From Halomarina halobia (GTDB taxonomy: Archaea > Halobacteriota > Halobacteria > Halobacteriales > Haloarculaceae): 64,000 bases of DNA. The stretch covers positions 310,001 through 374,000 of the forward strand of contig NZ_CP119993.1 in assembly GCF_029338575.1 (NCBI RefSeq). Reading direction: 5' to 3'. The position numbers were made by a program, and so were the translations under genes. The notes below the pieces were generated by a model. The model ran no database searches. It was not told where the DNA came from and worked only from the letters and a program-made list of their open reading frames with translations. Below, one piece after another: positions 1-8,122 of this stretch (within the stretch, counting starts at the first letter, position 1; each line of letters opens with the position of its first letter).

Positions 1-528
1 CGGGCCGTCCTCGTCGACGTCGCGCGTTACCGCGGCGTCCGCGCGCTCGACGCGGACGAGCGGATCACGCTAGAGGAACTCGAGGGCTGTCTCGACGAAC
101 AGGGCGTCGAACTCGGCGGCCGAGAGATACTCCTCCTGAGAACGGGGTGTCTCGACTACTTCTACGCCGAGGGGGCCGACGCGTTCTACGACCGCTACGG
201 CGATTCCGAGCGTTCCGACGCGCTCCTCGAACCCGGGATCACGTACACGCCGGAGGTGGTCGAGTGGTTCCGCGACAACGAGGTCCCCGCCTTCTGTGCC
301 GACACGATCACCGCCGAGCAGACGCGCTCGGAGGAGACGGGGACGCTCATCCCGCTGCACCCAGCGCTGTTGCGCGATCTGGGCGTCGTGATCACGGAGC
401 TGGTGCGGCTCGACGCGCTCGCCGAGGCCTGTGCCGCGGACGGGCGCTACGAGTGTCTGTTCGTCAGCGGCCCGCTCAAGATCGTCGGCGGGACGGCCGC
501 GCCCGCCAATCCCGTCGCGATCCGGTGA
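1..528 (+). CDS. Cyclase-family (kynurenine formamidase-like) hydrolase, C-terminal part
   Basis: The gene is cut by the left edge of the window; 175 residues remain, reading in frame from base 1 to the TGA at 526-528. The segment VLLDVARYRG-like (seen as AVLVDVARYRG near the visible N-terminus), followed by a GREILLLRTG-type strand and the ending FVSGPLKIVGGTAAPANPVA, matches the cyclase/kynurenine-formamidase fold. In that family metal-dependent enzymes hydrolyse amides or lactones. The metal-binding His/Asp motif lies upstream and is not visible, so activity cannot be judged. It is convergent with the next gene; the two stop codons abut with no gap. The family call is fairly secure; the substrate is unknown. 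Confidence 0.8.
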   Translation, partial: RAVLVDVARYRGVRALDADERITLEELEGCLDEQGVELGGREILLLRTGCLDYFYAEGADAFYDRYGDSERSDALLEPGITYTPEVVEWFRDNEVPAFCADTITAEQTRSEETGTLIPLHPALLRDLGVVITELVRLDALAEACAADGRYECLFVSGPLKIVGGTAAPANPVAIR

Positions 529-1335
529 CTATCGCCCCTCGAACACCGGGTCTCGCTTCTCGAGAAACGCCCGGACGCCCTCCGTCTGATCCTCCGTCGA
601 GAAACACATCGAACAGAGGTCGACCTCCGTCCGACGGCCTTCCTCGAGGAACTGCCGACTGGACGCCAGGACGGCTTCCTTCGCGTATCGGAGGGCGACG
701 GGACTCTTCTCGGCCATCATACCCGCCAGCTCCTCGGCCTTCCCGTAGAGTTCGTCGTCGGGGACGACGTGGTCGACCATGCCGTACTCGCGGGCGGTCT
801 CGGCGTCGACGAGACGCCCCGTCAGGACGAGATCCATCGTCAGCCCCTCGCCGATGAGGCGGCGGAGGCGCTGCGTACCGCCGCCGCCCGGGATGATACC
901 GAGGTTGATCTCCGGCTGTCCCAGCCTGGCGCTCTCGCAGGCGACCCTGACGTCGCAGGCGAGCGCCATCTCGCAGCCGCCGCCGAGCGCGAAGCCGTTG
1001 ATCGCCGCGATGACGGGCAGCGGAAACCGCTCGACGTCCTCGTAGATGGCGGGCACCGCGAGGACGTCCCGCTGGTCCTGCGGCGTCCTCCCCTCGAAGT
1101 CGTCGATGTTCGCGCCCGAGACGAACGACTTGTCGCCGGCACCGGTCAGGACGACCGCCCGGGCGTCCGTCTCGTGGAGAACGTGTCCCAGCGCACCCCG
1201 GAGGTCGTCCTTGACCTCCTCGGTGAGCGAGTTGCGCTTCTCCCGGCGGTCGATGGTGATCGTGGCGACGCGGTCCTCGACCTCGACGCGGACGGTGTCG
1301 AGCGTCTCGGGATCAGCGGACGGGTAGGCGCTCAT
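529..1335 (-). CDS. Enoyl-CoA hydratase/isomerase (crotonase family)
   Basis: The 268-residue crotonase-fold protein hydrates trans-2-enoyl-CoA in beta-oxidation. The oxyanion-hole segment SFVSGANIDDF is followed by GGGCEMALACD and then GQPEINLGIIPGGGGTQRL. Both catalytic glutamates of true hydratases (in GGCE and QPEI) are present, so hydratase activity is expected rather than another crotonase chemistry. The start is the ATG at 1335: its first bases overlap the stop of the upstream dehydrogenase gene (ATGA), indicating translational coupling. A longer reading to about 2223 exists but is only the antisense shadow of the neighbour. The size is normal for the family. Chain-length specificity cannot be read. 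Confidence 0.93.
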   Translation of the reverse strand: MSAYPSADPETLDTVRVEVEDRVATITIDRREKRNSLTEEVKDDLRGALGHVLHETDARAVVLTGAGDKSFVSGANIDDFEGRTPQDQRDVLAVPAIYEDVERFPLPVIAAINGFALGGGCEMALACDVRVACESARLGQPEINLGIIPGGGGTQRLRRLIGEGLTMDLVLTGRLVDAETAREYGMVDHVVPDDELYGKAEELAGMMAEKSPVALRYAKEAVLASSRQFLEEGRRTEVDLCSMCFSTEDQTEGVRAFLEKRDPVFEGR

Positions 1336-2183
1336 CGCCCGCCCTCCCAGTCGTAGAAGCCCCGCCCGGTCTTCTTCCCGAGGTCGCCGGCCCGGACCAT
1401 CTTCCGGACGATCTGCGGGGGGCGGAACCGTTCGCCGAGTTCGTCGGCGAGCGCGTCGGCGATCTCGAGGCGGACGTCCCAGCCGTTGTAATCGCCGAGC
1501 TTGAGCGGTCCCATGGGGTGGTTGTAGCCCAGTTCCATCCCGCGGTCGATGTCCTCGGCCGAGGCGACGCCCTCCTGGACCATCCGCGCGGCCTCCATCC
1601 CGAGCGCGACGCCCAGCCGCGACGTGGCGAACCCGGGGAAGTCGTCGACGAGAATGCTCTCGCGGCCCACGTCCTCGGCGAATGCCTCCGCGCGGTCGAC
1701 CGTCTCGTCGCTCGTGTGATGACCGGTGATCAGTTCGAGGAGCTTCATCTTCACGGGGGGGTTGAAGAAGTGCGTCCCGATGACCCGCTCGGGATGCTCG
1801 GTCGCGGCGGCGATCTCCGTCACGGGAAGCGATGACGTGTTGGTCCCGAGGACGACGTCGGGTTCGGTCTCCGCGTCCAGTTCCTCGAAGACGGACTGCT
1901 TCAGATCCATCCGCTCGGGGACCGCTTCGACGATGAACGTCGCCTCGACCACCTCGTCGAGGTCGGTCGTCCCGGTGACGCGCGCGAACGCGGCGGACGC
2001 GTCCTCGATGATCCCCCGATCCTCGGCGGCAGCGAGGCCGGTCTCGATGCGGTCGAGACCCGAGGCGACGAGGTCGTCCTCGACGTCGCGGAGGACGACG
2101 TCGAAGTCGTACTGTGCACAGAGCTGGGCGATGTTGCTGCCCATCGTTCCGGCGCCGATCACACCTATGGCTCGTTCTGCCAT
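1332..2183 (-). CDS. 3-hydroxyacyl-CoA dehydrogenase
   Basis: The 283-residue NAD-dependent enzyme oxidises 3-hydroxyacyl-CoA to 3-ketoacyl-CoA. The N-terminal Rossmann motif is GVIGAGTMG. The mid-domain motif is GTHFFNPPVKMKL, and the C-terminal dimerisation domain contains MELGYNHPMGPLKLGDYNG. I start at the ATG at 2183 because the motif begins six residues later and a T-rich box (TTTTTAA on the minus strand, about 2206-2212) lies 25-30 nt upstream. A longer reading to 2267 adds basic, non-family residues. It forms a two-gene operon with the hydratase (ATGA overlap), so the pair performs consecutive beta-oxidation steps. The promoter region is shared divergently with the MaoC genes. Confidence 0.93.
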   Translation of the reverse strand: MAERAIGVIGAGTMGSNIAQLCAQYDFDVVLRDVEDDLVASGLDRIETGLAAAEDRGIIEDASAAFARVTGTTDLDEVVEATFIVEAVPERMDLKQSVFEELDAETEPDVVLGTNTSSLPVTEIAAATEHPERVIGTHFFNPPVKMKLLELITGHHTSDETVDRAEAFAEDVGRESILVDDFPGFATSRLGVALGMEAARMVQEGVASAEDIDRGMELGYNHPMGPLKLGDYNGWDVRLEIADALADELGERFRPPQIVRKMVRAGDLGKKTGRGFYDWEGGR

Positions 2184-2240
2184 ACCAGTACGACCGACCA
2201 GCCTCGTTAAAAACGTTGTCCAACGGTCCCCGCGACGGCG

Positions 2241-2435
2241 GTGTTTAGTTACGTGATTGCCGGTCAATCAGCCGCCGCGGGTGGGACTGAAAGGGGCGAC
2301 GGTCTCGATGGCTGCGGCTCGCTGCGATCCTCGGACTTCGTCCTGCGGTTCTTGCGTCGCCTCGCTCATCGAGACCGTCGGGGCTTTCGAGCGGTTCTTC
2401 CCGCCGAATTCGCTCGAACCGGCTTAACTAAACAC
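2241..2435. repeat. Intergenic element bounded by an 11-bp inverted repeat with an internal 14-bp hairpin
   Basis: The left end GTGTTTAGTTA (2241-2251) is exactly reversed as TAACTAAACAC at 2425-2435. Inside lies a perfect 14-bp stem, CGACGGTCTCGATG (2297-2310) against 2367-2380, with a GAAAG/CTTTC pair just outside it. The element fills most of the divergent intergenic region between the 3-hydroxyacyl-CoA dehydrogenase and the MaoC genes. It could be a small non-coding mobile or MITE-like element. Alternatively, because each terminal copy lies a few tens of bases upstream of one of the two promoters in mirror orientation, the ends could be paired operator sites. No transposase is nearby. Confidence 0.55.
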
Positions 2436-2457
2436 TACCCCCGCGACGACAGCAGCG

Positions 2458-2463
2458 TTTATC
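2458..2463 (+). promoter_or_regulatory. TATA-like box for the leader ORF and MaoC genes
   Basis: TTTATC, followed by ACC, sits 25 nt before the ATG at 2489. This is the spacing expected for a leaderless haloarchaeal transcript. The same TTTATCACC string precedes the Lrp-type gene (3585) and the MaoC gene at 44532 (box at 44505), and a close variant precedes the kinase at 53502 (53472). Confidence 0.5.
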
Positions 2464-2488
2464 ACCCCGCGGGCAGAGATACGGGCGT

Positions 2489-2614
2489 ATGTCATCCGGC
2501 AAGGGAACCGTTCCGCCCCGCGTCGACGCGGGGCGGCGTCGAGGTGCCGTCAGTTTGTCCGAGCCCGCCGAACGACCGGTGGCCGCTCCGGACGCGGTCG
2601 GGGGAGCGTGCTAG
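2489..2614 (+). CDS. Possible 41-residue leader peptide overlapping the FAS1-like hydratase start
   Basis: An ATG placed 25 nt downstream of the TTTATC box opens a 41-codon frame. It ends in TAG at 2612-2614, sharing its last G with a GTG (2614-2616) that is in frame with the hydratase. The peptide is basic and proline-rich and shows no recognisable domain. It may be a translated leader that couples translation into the hydratase. Alternatively, the real hydratase N-terminus may lie here with a frameshift. No homology is recognised, so the call rests only on promoter spacing and the TAGTG overlap. Confidence 0.3.
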   Translation: MSSGKGTVPPRVDAGRRRGAVSLSEPAERPVAAPDAVGGAC

Positions 2615-3123
2615 TGCCCTCGCGCTCGCTCGCCGAACTGGAGGCGCTGGTCGGTACCTCCGTCGTCACGGCGGAGGACCTCACCGTCGAGGCGGGGAAG
2701 GTAGAGGAGTTCGCCCGCGCCATCGGGGACGACAATCCCGTCTACCGCGAGGAGGCCGTCGCCGCGGACCGCGGGTACGACGCGGTGCCGGCACCGCTCA
2801 CGTTCACGCGCACGACGCTGTTCCCGCGCTACCGGCCGGCCGGCGTGGACAGCTACCGGGGGTTCGACCTCGGGTTCGACCCGGAGTACTCGGTTCACGG
2901 CGAGCAGGCCTACGAGTTCGAACGGCCGCTGCTGGTCGGGGACGTCCTCACGGGAACCACGACCCTGACTGACGTCTTCCGTCGCGACGGTTCCCGGGGC
3001 GGGACGATGACGTTCGCGGTGCTCGAAACCGAGTACCGGGACGCGGACGGCGAGCTCGTGGTGACCGAGGAGGCGACGATAATCGAGACGGGGGGAGCCA
3101 TCGCGGAGGAGGTCGATGGCTGA
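2608..3123 (+). CDS. FAS1-like / MaoC N-terminal-type dehydratase domain protein
   Basis: A hot-dog-fold protein of about 170 residues. The segment VEAGKVEEFARAIGDDNPVY resembles MaoC N-terminal (FAS1-like) domains, and later residues VLETEYRDADGELVV fit the hot-dog core. The usual hydratase-2 His is replaced (NPVY rather than NPIH), so this half is probably not catalytic alone. It overlaps the next gene, whose motif is intact, by eight bases (ATGGCTGA). The likely arrangement is a heterodimeric enoyl-CoA hydratase in which this subunit binds the acyl chain. The start is a GTG, either 2608 or 2614; the latter overlaps the stop of the small ORF upstream. Confidence 0.8.
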   Translation: MLVPSRSLAELEALVGTSVVTAEDLTVEAGKVEEFARAIGDDNPVYREEAVAADRGYDAVPAPLTFTRTTLFPRYRPAGVDSYRGFDLGFDPEYSVHGEQAYEFERPLLVGDVLTGTTTLTDVFRRDGSRGGTMTFAVLETEYRDADGELVVTEEATIIETGGAIAEEVDG

Positions 3124-3544
3124 GACCGAACGGCCCTCGGCCGCCGACGTGACCGTCGGCGACGCGCGCGAGCTCACCGTCTCCGACCTCGAACGCCGCG
3201 ACTTCGTCAGGTACGCGGGGGCCAGCGGCGACTTCAACCCCATCCACTACGACGAACCCTTCGCGAGGGAAGCCGGCAACCCGAGCGTCTTCGCGCAGGG
3301 GATGCTGACCGCGGGGTTCGCCTCGAAGCTCGTGACCGACTGGTTCGGCGTCGGTGCCGTCCGCACCTTCGAGACGCGGTTCCGATCGCGGGTCTTCCCC
3401 GGGGAGACGGTCACCGTGCGCGGGGAGGTGATCGAGGTGACGGTCGGCGAGCGCGCGACCGTCGCGTTGGACGCGGTGAACCAGGACGGCGAGGCGGTGC
3501 TCACCGGGGAGGCCGTCGTCGACGTGGCGGGCGACGGCGGGTGA
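3116..3544 (+). CDS. MaoC-family enoyl-CoA hydratase (catalytic partner)
   Basis: A 142-residue hot-dog-fold protein. The hydratase-2 motif is visible as GDFNPIHYDEPFA, with Asp and His in the catalytic spacing. It is followed by GMLTAGFASKLV and the strand FRSRVFPGETVTVRGEV, all typical of single-domain MaoC hydratases acting on R-specific 3-hydroxyacyl-CoA or branched enoyl-CoA. The start ATG overlaps the stop of the FAS1-like gene, so the two are co-translated and probably form one enzyme. Nearby beta-oxidation genes support a role in acyl-CoA catabolism; the substrate is not identifiable. Confidence 0.88.
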   Translation: MAETERPSAADVTVGDARELTVSDLERRDFVRYAGASGDFNPIHYDEPFAREAGNPSVFAQGMLTAGFASKLVTDWFGVGAVRTFETRFRSRVFPGETVTVRGEVIEVTVGERATVALDAVNQDGEAVLTGEAVVDVAGDGG

Positions 3545-3615
3545 GTTCCGTCGAGCGCGCGAACCGGCGGTACATCGGCAACGGTTTATCACCCCGGCGT
3601 GTGAGTGGTGGCCAC

Positions 3616-4101
3616 ATGTCCACGGGAAAGATCGGCGACATCGACGAACTGGATCGGCTCATCCTGAAGGTTCTCGCCAACGATCCCCGCGCGCCGTACT
3701 CGGACATCGCGGAGGCGATCGCCGAGGAGGGACACGAGATGTCGAGCGAGGGGATCCGCTACCGCGTCTCGAAACTGCTCGATCAGACCTCGATCTTCTT
3801 CCTCCTGTCGCCGGGCGGTCACGACTGGGAGATCGTCCGCCTGGCCATCTCCGTCTCCGACGAGCCCGGCGCGAAGGAGGCGGCGTTCGAGGCCGTCTCC
3901 GGGATGCCCTTCTGGCTCGTCTGCCGCGGGGTGGGTAGCTACGACCTGTACGCGGCGGCGACGGCGCCGTCGAACGTGGAGGTCGACTCGCTGCTGCGCG
4001 AGGTCGAGGAACTCGACTCGGTCGTCGGCGTCGACTACTCCATCGAGACCCAGCGGGACACGAACGTCGACGACTACCTCTCGCCGGAACAGCTCTCCTG
4101 A
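3616..4101 (+). CDS. Lrp/AsnC-family transcriptional regulator
   Basis: A 161-residue protein with an N-terminal AsnC-type winged helix (DELDRLILKVLANDPRAPYS, then a recognition helix ending EGIRYRVSKLL) and a C-terminal RAM/ligand domain containing AAFEAVSGMPFWLVCRGVGS and a final SIETQRD segment. I start at the ATG at 3616 because TTTATCACC lies 26-31 nt upstream; the longer frame from 3541 would start before the promoter. Haloarchaeal Lrp proteins respond to amino acids or other metabolites. Its placement directly after the MaoC pair suggests, but does not prove, local regulation of the CoA-ester genes. Confidence 0.88.
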   Translation: MSTGKIGDIDELDRLILKVLANDPRAPYSDIAEAIAEEGHEMSSEGIRYRVSKLLDQTSIFFLLSPGGHDWEIVRLAISVSDEPGAKEAAFEAVSGMPFWLVCRGVGSYDLYAAATAPSNVEVDSLLREVEELDSVVGVDYSIETQRDTNVDDYLSPEQLS

Positions 4102-4152
4102 CGTCCCCCGGGGACCACAGGGCATAACTTCCGTCCGGTCTAACCGCTCTCG

Positions 4153-4737
4153 ATGGCCGAACACGGCTGTAAGGTCTGCCGGGTGCTCGACGAACGGGGG
4201 ATGGAGCGGTACGAACGTCGCATCGTCGAACAGTGGCGGGCGGACCGTCCCCGGCGGAAGGGGTACCGGCAGCTCGCGACCTGGCTCAACGTGCTGATGC
4301 TGCGACGCGAGATGGACCGGGCCGGCCTTCCGACGCTCGGGGAGGAGCCCGCCTCGAAGTACGACCGCCTGACCGCCGACGATACGGCCGTCGCGGCCGA
4401 GGTGCGCGATCGGCTCCGTGACGGCGGTGTCGACGTCGACTCGCTGGAGCGCGACTTCGTCTCCTACGGCGTCGTCCGCACGCACCTCAAGGGATGTCTC
4501 GAACTGGACCGCGAACGGGAGTCGACGGAGTGGGAACCCAGGGCCATCGAGATCACCCGATCGCACGCCGAACGGAAGGCGGAGGAGGCCGTCCGCTCGC
4601 TCGTGAACAAGGGCGAGATCGCCGCCGAGGGGGACGTGACGGTTCACGTCTCCGTCGAACTCGAGTGCGAGGAGTGTCACGCGCGGGTTCCCGCGGAGCG
4701 CGCGATCCGCCGTGGTTATGTATGCGCCGAACGATAG
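4153..4737 (+). CDS. rdfA: Rod-determining factor RdfA-like protein
   Basis: A 194-residue protein that I recognise as the haloarchaeal rod-determining factor family, reported to be needed for rod morphology in Haloferax. Diagnostic stretches are CKVCRVLDERG at the N-terminus (C6, C9), KGYRQLATWLNVLMLRREMD, and a basic/acidic middle. The C-terminus carries a second cysteine set (CEEC at 172-175 and C191), so zinc binding is plausible. There is no membrane segment. It lies 9 nt upstream of the SMC-related gene, so the two are almost certainly one transcript. The family call is made from memory of the conserved N-terminus; the mechanism is unknown. Confidence 0.8.
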   Translation: MAEHGCKVCRVLDERGMERYERRIVEQWRADRPRRKGYRQLATWLNVLMLRREMDRAGLPTLGEEPASKYDRLTADDTAVAAEVRDRLRDGGVDVDSLERDFVSYGVVRTHLKGCLELDRERESTEWEPRAIEITRSHAERKAEEAVRSLVNKGEIAAEGDVTVHVSVELECEECHARVPAERAIRRGYVCAER

Positions 4738-4746
4738 TGCTTCCGT

Positions 4747-6585
4747 ATGAACACGTTGGGCATCCGCGCCAGGAACGTCGGCGGCATCGACGAACTCACG
4801 CTGGAACTCGACGGGCAGACCAACGTCGTCTCCGGACGGAACGCCTCCAACAAGACGTCACTGCTCGAGAGTATCGCGTTCGGACTAGGTGCGCGGAGCG
4901 TACCGATACGGAGCGGGGCCGACGAGGCGAGCGTCGAACTCACCTACGACGGAACGACGGTCGAACGGCGCGCCCAGCGGACCCGCGACGGCACCCGTCG
5001 GCTCGGCGACGGCTGGATCGAGGGCGACGACGCGCTCTTGCTCGAACGGTTCGGGTCGCTGCTCGAAACCAACGAACTCCGGGTCGCCGTGGCGACCGGC
5101 GGTGACGTCGAAGCGCTACTGAAAGAGCCGATGGACATCGAGGCGATCGAACGCGAGCAGTCGCGCGTGATGGATCGACGCCGACGGCTCGAGGGGGAAC
5201 TCGACGAACTGGACGACGTCGATCAGCGACTGTCGACGAAACGGGACGCGCTCGAAGAGCAGCGGGGGCACCTCACCGACCTCGAGGATCGCCTCGCCGC
5301 CCTCCGTCGCGAACAGGAGTCGGGCGCGACCGACGACGAACTGGGGGAACTCCGCGACCGTCGCGCCGACCTCCGTACGAAGCGTGAACAGTACGAACGA
5401 CAGCGCGAGAACGCGGCCGAAGCGGTATCGCGGTTGGAGGACGACCGCGCGGAACTCGTCGAGGAGATCACCGAGGCGGAGGCGGCCGCAGCGGAGTACG
5501 ATCCGGGGGCGTTGAAACGGGAGCGCGACCGGATCCGTTCGGACCTCGACGACGTCACCCGGCGCATCGAGGTGCTGCAGTCGGTACTGACGTCGAACCG
5601 GGAGATGATCGGTTCGGGGTTCACCGGCGCTCTCGGACGCGACTCGGGGGTGATGGGCGACGAGGTGACCTGCTGGGCCTGCGGGCAGCGCGCCGGCCCG
5701 GACCACTTCGAGGAGACCGTCGATCAGCTCCAGGGACTCATCGCGGACGACAAGCGACGCGTGAAGGATCGAGAGCCGGAGATCGAAGAGCTCACGCGGC
5801 GCATCGAGGCGGCCGAGGAGGCGAGGAGCGACCTCGAACGCCTCCAGTCGCGGAAGCGGGACGTCGAAGATCGACTCGAGAGCAGGCGCGACTCGCTCGA
5901 GGAGACGAAGAACCAGCTGGAGTCGGTGCGCGGGGAGATCGAGGCGCTGGACGACGAGATCGCCGACGTGAAGGCCACGCGGAACGACGAGCAGGCCGAC
6001 GTCGCGACCGAGATCGAGGAGACGCGGGTCGAACTCGGGACTCTGCGCCGCGACGTGGAGCGTCTGGAAGCGGCCTGTGAGACCCTGCGCGAGAAGCGGG
6101 TCGAGCGCGACCGGAAGCGAGAGCGCGTGGAGGAACTCACCGAGGAGATACGGGAGCTGACGGACCGCATCGAGAACCTCGAGACCGAGCTCCGCGAGAC
6201 GTTCAACGACGCGATGGACGACCTCATCGAACTCCTCGAGTTCGAGCGCATCGATCGGGTGTGGCTCGACGGCGACTTCGACCTCGTCGTCGTTCGGGAG
6301 GTGGACGGGACGACCCGCCGCGACGGCCTCGAACACCTCGCCGAGAGCGAACGCGAGATGATCGGGCTCGTCCTCGGCCTGGCCGGGTACGTCGCCTTCG
6401 ACGTGGCCGAGGTGACGCCCGTCCTGCTGCTCGACTCGCTGGGCGCGTTCGACGCCGAACGGACCGAACGGCTCATCGACTACTTCGCCGAGCGAACGGA
6501 GGTTCTGGTCGCCGCCGTTCACCCCGAAATGGCGGCCGAGTTCGACTTCGAGACCATCACGTTCGAGACGCCGACGACGGTGTAG
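4747..6585 (+). CDS. Archaea-specific SMC/Rad50-related coiled-coil ATPase
   Basis: A 612-residue ABC-type ATPase built like a small SMC/Rad50. The N-terminal nucleotide loop is SGRNASNKTS (G30...K36-T37), with Asn where the P-loop glycine normally sits. Next comes a long Glu/Arg-rich coiled coil, a central zinc-hook CWAC (C309, C312), the returning coil, and a C-terminal Walker B segment VLLLDSLGAFD (D563). It is much shorter than chromosomal SMC (about 1,200 residues). It is cotranscribed with rdfA (9-nt gap), so a role in cell-shape or chromosome architecture rather than general repair is inferred. Confidence 0.85.
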   Translation: MNTLGIRARNVGGIDELTLELDGQTNVVSGRNASNKTSLLESIAFGLGARSVPIRSGADEASVELTYDGTTVERRAQRTRDGTRRLGDGWIEGDDALLLERFGSLLETNELRVAVATGGDVEALLKEPMDIEAIEREQSRVMDRRRRLEGELDELDDVDQRLSTKRDALEEQRGHLTDLEDRLAALRREQESGATDDELGELRDRRADLRTKREQYERQRENAAEAVSRLEDDRAELVEEITEAEAAAAEYDPGALKRERDRIRSDLDDVTRRIEVLQSVLTSNREMIGSGFTGALGRDSGVMGDEVTCWACGQRAGPDHFEETVDQLQGLIADDKRRVKDREPEIEELTRRIEAAEEARSDLERLQSRKRDVEDRLESRRDSLEETKNQLESVRGEIEALDDEIADVKATRNDEQADVATEIEETRVELGTLRRDVERLEAACETLREKRVERDRKRERVEELTEEIRELTDRIENLETELRETFNDAMDDLIELLEFERIDRVWLDGDFDLVVVREVDGTTRRDGLEHLAESEREMIGLVLGLAGYVAFDVAEVTPVLLLDSLGAFDAERTERLIDYFAERTEVLVAAVHPEMAAEFDFETITFETPTTV

Positions 6586-6859
6586 GGTCCGTACGGCCGT
6601 CGTCCGTGGTTCGAGTGCCGGTGAGCGGGACGGCCCCGACGGTCGATGCGATCGCTTCGGAGCGAGGCGGCGCGGTCGTCGGCGGGCGGCCGGACGAGGA
6701 GCGGCCGCGCCGCGAGACGCCCGACGGTCGCGGCGTCCGCCGATCACTCCTCGTGCACTGGCCGGCACACAGCGGCCATCCTCCCCGCGGATGAATCCCT
6801 GCGACGTCGACGCGGCGCGTCGCTACGGCGTGGAGGAGAGCGGACGAAGCTATTCGAGT

Positions 6860-8122
6860 TCACGCGTCCCTGACCCGACCGGTCACTGAATCGGCGTAGA
6901 CGGGGGGTGACGCCCGGGCGACTGCCAGACAGGCGACGCCGACCGCCGCACAGAGGAGGCCGGTCGCCGCCACCGTCCAGCGAACGGCCGCGACGAACCC
7001 CAGCGCCCCGGCGAGGTTGGCGACCGCGATCCCCATCACCAGCGGGGCGACAGTCGCCGCGATCCGGCCGAGCGACGCGCCGACGCTGACGAGGCCCCCG
7101 CGAAGCGACGCGGTGAAGCCGGTGATGACGCTCCGGTAGAGCGACAGCGAGACGCCGAACCCGGCACCGACGCCGACGCCTCCGACGAGGGCGACCGGCA
7201 GCGCCGGCGCGAGTCCGATGACGGCGAGGCCGACGCCCATCGAGAGGGTCGCGCCGACGAGCGGCCACAGCCGCGACTCGAACAGCGCGGTGATGCGCCC
7301 GGCCTGCGTGGCGGCGCTCGCGTGCACGATGCTCGTCACCGCGACGAGGATCCCGGCCTGCTCGGGGGACCCGTCGACGGCACGGACGACGATGAAGGAA
7401 TTGTAGGTGAGGAAGGCGATGTAGAGGAAGTTCGGGACGCTCCTGCCGACGAGAACCGCGGCGATCCGCGGCTGACTGACGAGGCGCAGCAGCGCCCGGG
7501 TCTGGCCCCGCTCGCTCGTTCGTCCCCGCCCGGGCGACGACGGCTCCTCGAAGTAGCGCCACACGAGTACCGCGACCGGAAACGGGAGGGCGTACAGCAG
7601 GAAGGGGACGTTCCACGCGACGGACACCAGCACGCCCGCCAGCAGCGGGAAGACCATCAGGGTGAGCCCCGAGGTGGCAAAGCGGATCCCCTGAGCCGTC
7701 GCTTCCTCGCCCGCCTCGTAGAGATCGCCGAGGCTGGTGACGATCACCGGCGTGAGGCCGGCGAAGCCGATACCCTGGAGGAACCGTAACGCGAGGACGG
7801 CCCGGAAGTCGGCCGTGAACGCCAGGCCGGTCCCGCCGACGCCGAAGAGGAGCAACCCGACGAGCAGCACCGGCTTGCGTCCGACACGGTCCGAGAGCGC
7901 ACCGACGAGCGGGATCAGGACGATGCTCGGTGCGGTGAAGGCCGTGATCATCAACCCGATGCGCGCCTCCGAGACGGCGTAGGGGCTCGTCAGCGCGTCG
8001 AGGAGCGGCGAGACGAGCGCCGTTCCGAGCGGCGGGCTCAGGTTCGCGAGCAGGAGCAGTCTGAACCCCCGGTCGTCGACGATGGCGGCGTCGTCGCCGA
8101 AGAGCGTCGTGAGCGACGGCAC
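6860..8122 (-). CDS. MFS transporter
   Basis: A 420-residue integral membrane protein with about 12 hydrophobic segments. The MFS signature between TM2 and TM3 reads GALSDRVGRKPVLL. An acidic/basic loop (EEPSSPGRGRTSERGQ) separates the two six-helix halves. It resembles drug/proton antiporter-type or sugar-type MFS proteins, but the substrate cannot be called. The start used is a GTG at 8122; no ATG occurs before the first membrane segment. It stands alone between two gene-poor stretches and is oriented away from the hypothetical gene upstream. Confidence 0.85.
   Translation of the reverse strand: MPSLTTLFGDDAAIVDDRGFRLLLLANLSPPLGTALVSPLLDALTSPYAVSEARIGLMITAFTAPSIVLIPLVGALSDRVGRKPVLLVGLLLFGVGGTGLAFTADFRAVLALRFLQGIGFAGLTPVIVTSLGDLYEAGEEATAQGIRFATSGLTLMVFPLLAGVLVSVAWNVPFLLYALPFPVAVLVWRYFEEPSSPGRGRTSERGQTRALLRLVSQPRIAAVLVGRSVPNFLYIAFLTYNSFIVVRAVDGSPEQAGILVAVTSIVHASAATQAGRITALFESRLWPLVGATLSMGVGLAVIGLAPALPVALVGGVGVGAGFGVSLSLYRSVITGFTASLRGGLVSVGASLGRIAATVAPLVMGIAVANLAGALGFVAAVRWTVAATGLLCAAVGVACLAVARASPPVYADSVTGRVRDA

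Noticed and set aside
1336..2223. N-terminal extension of the enoyl-CoA hydratase frame (564-residue reading)
   Set aside because: Arg-rich, low-complexity and antisense-like; it overlaps the dehydrogenase gene in another frame on the same strand, and the crotonase motifs start only after 1335.
5116..6768. 550-residue minus-strand open frame over the SMC-related gene
   Set aside because: It is the antisense shadow of the coiled-coil gene; high GC leaves few stops. No domain is recognisable and the plus-strand product has clear motifs.
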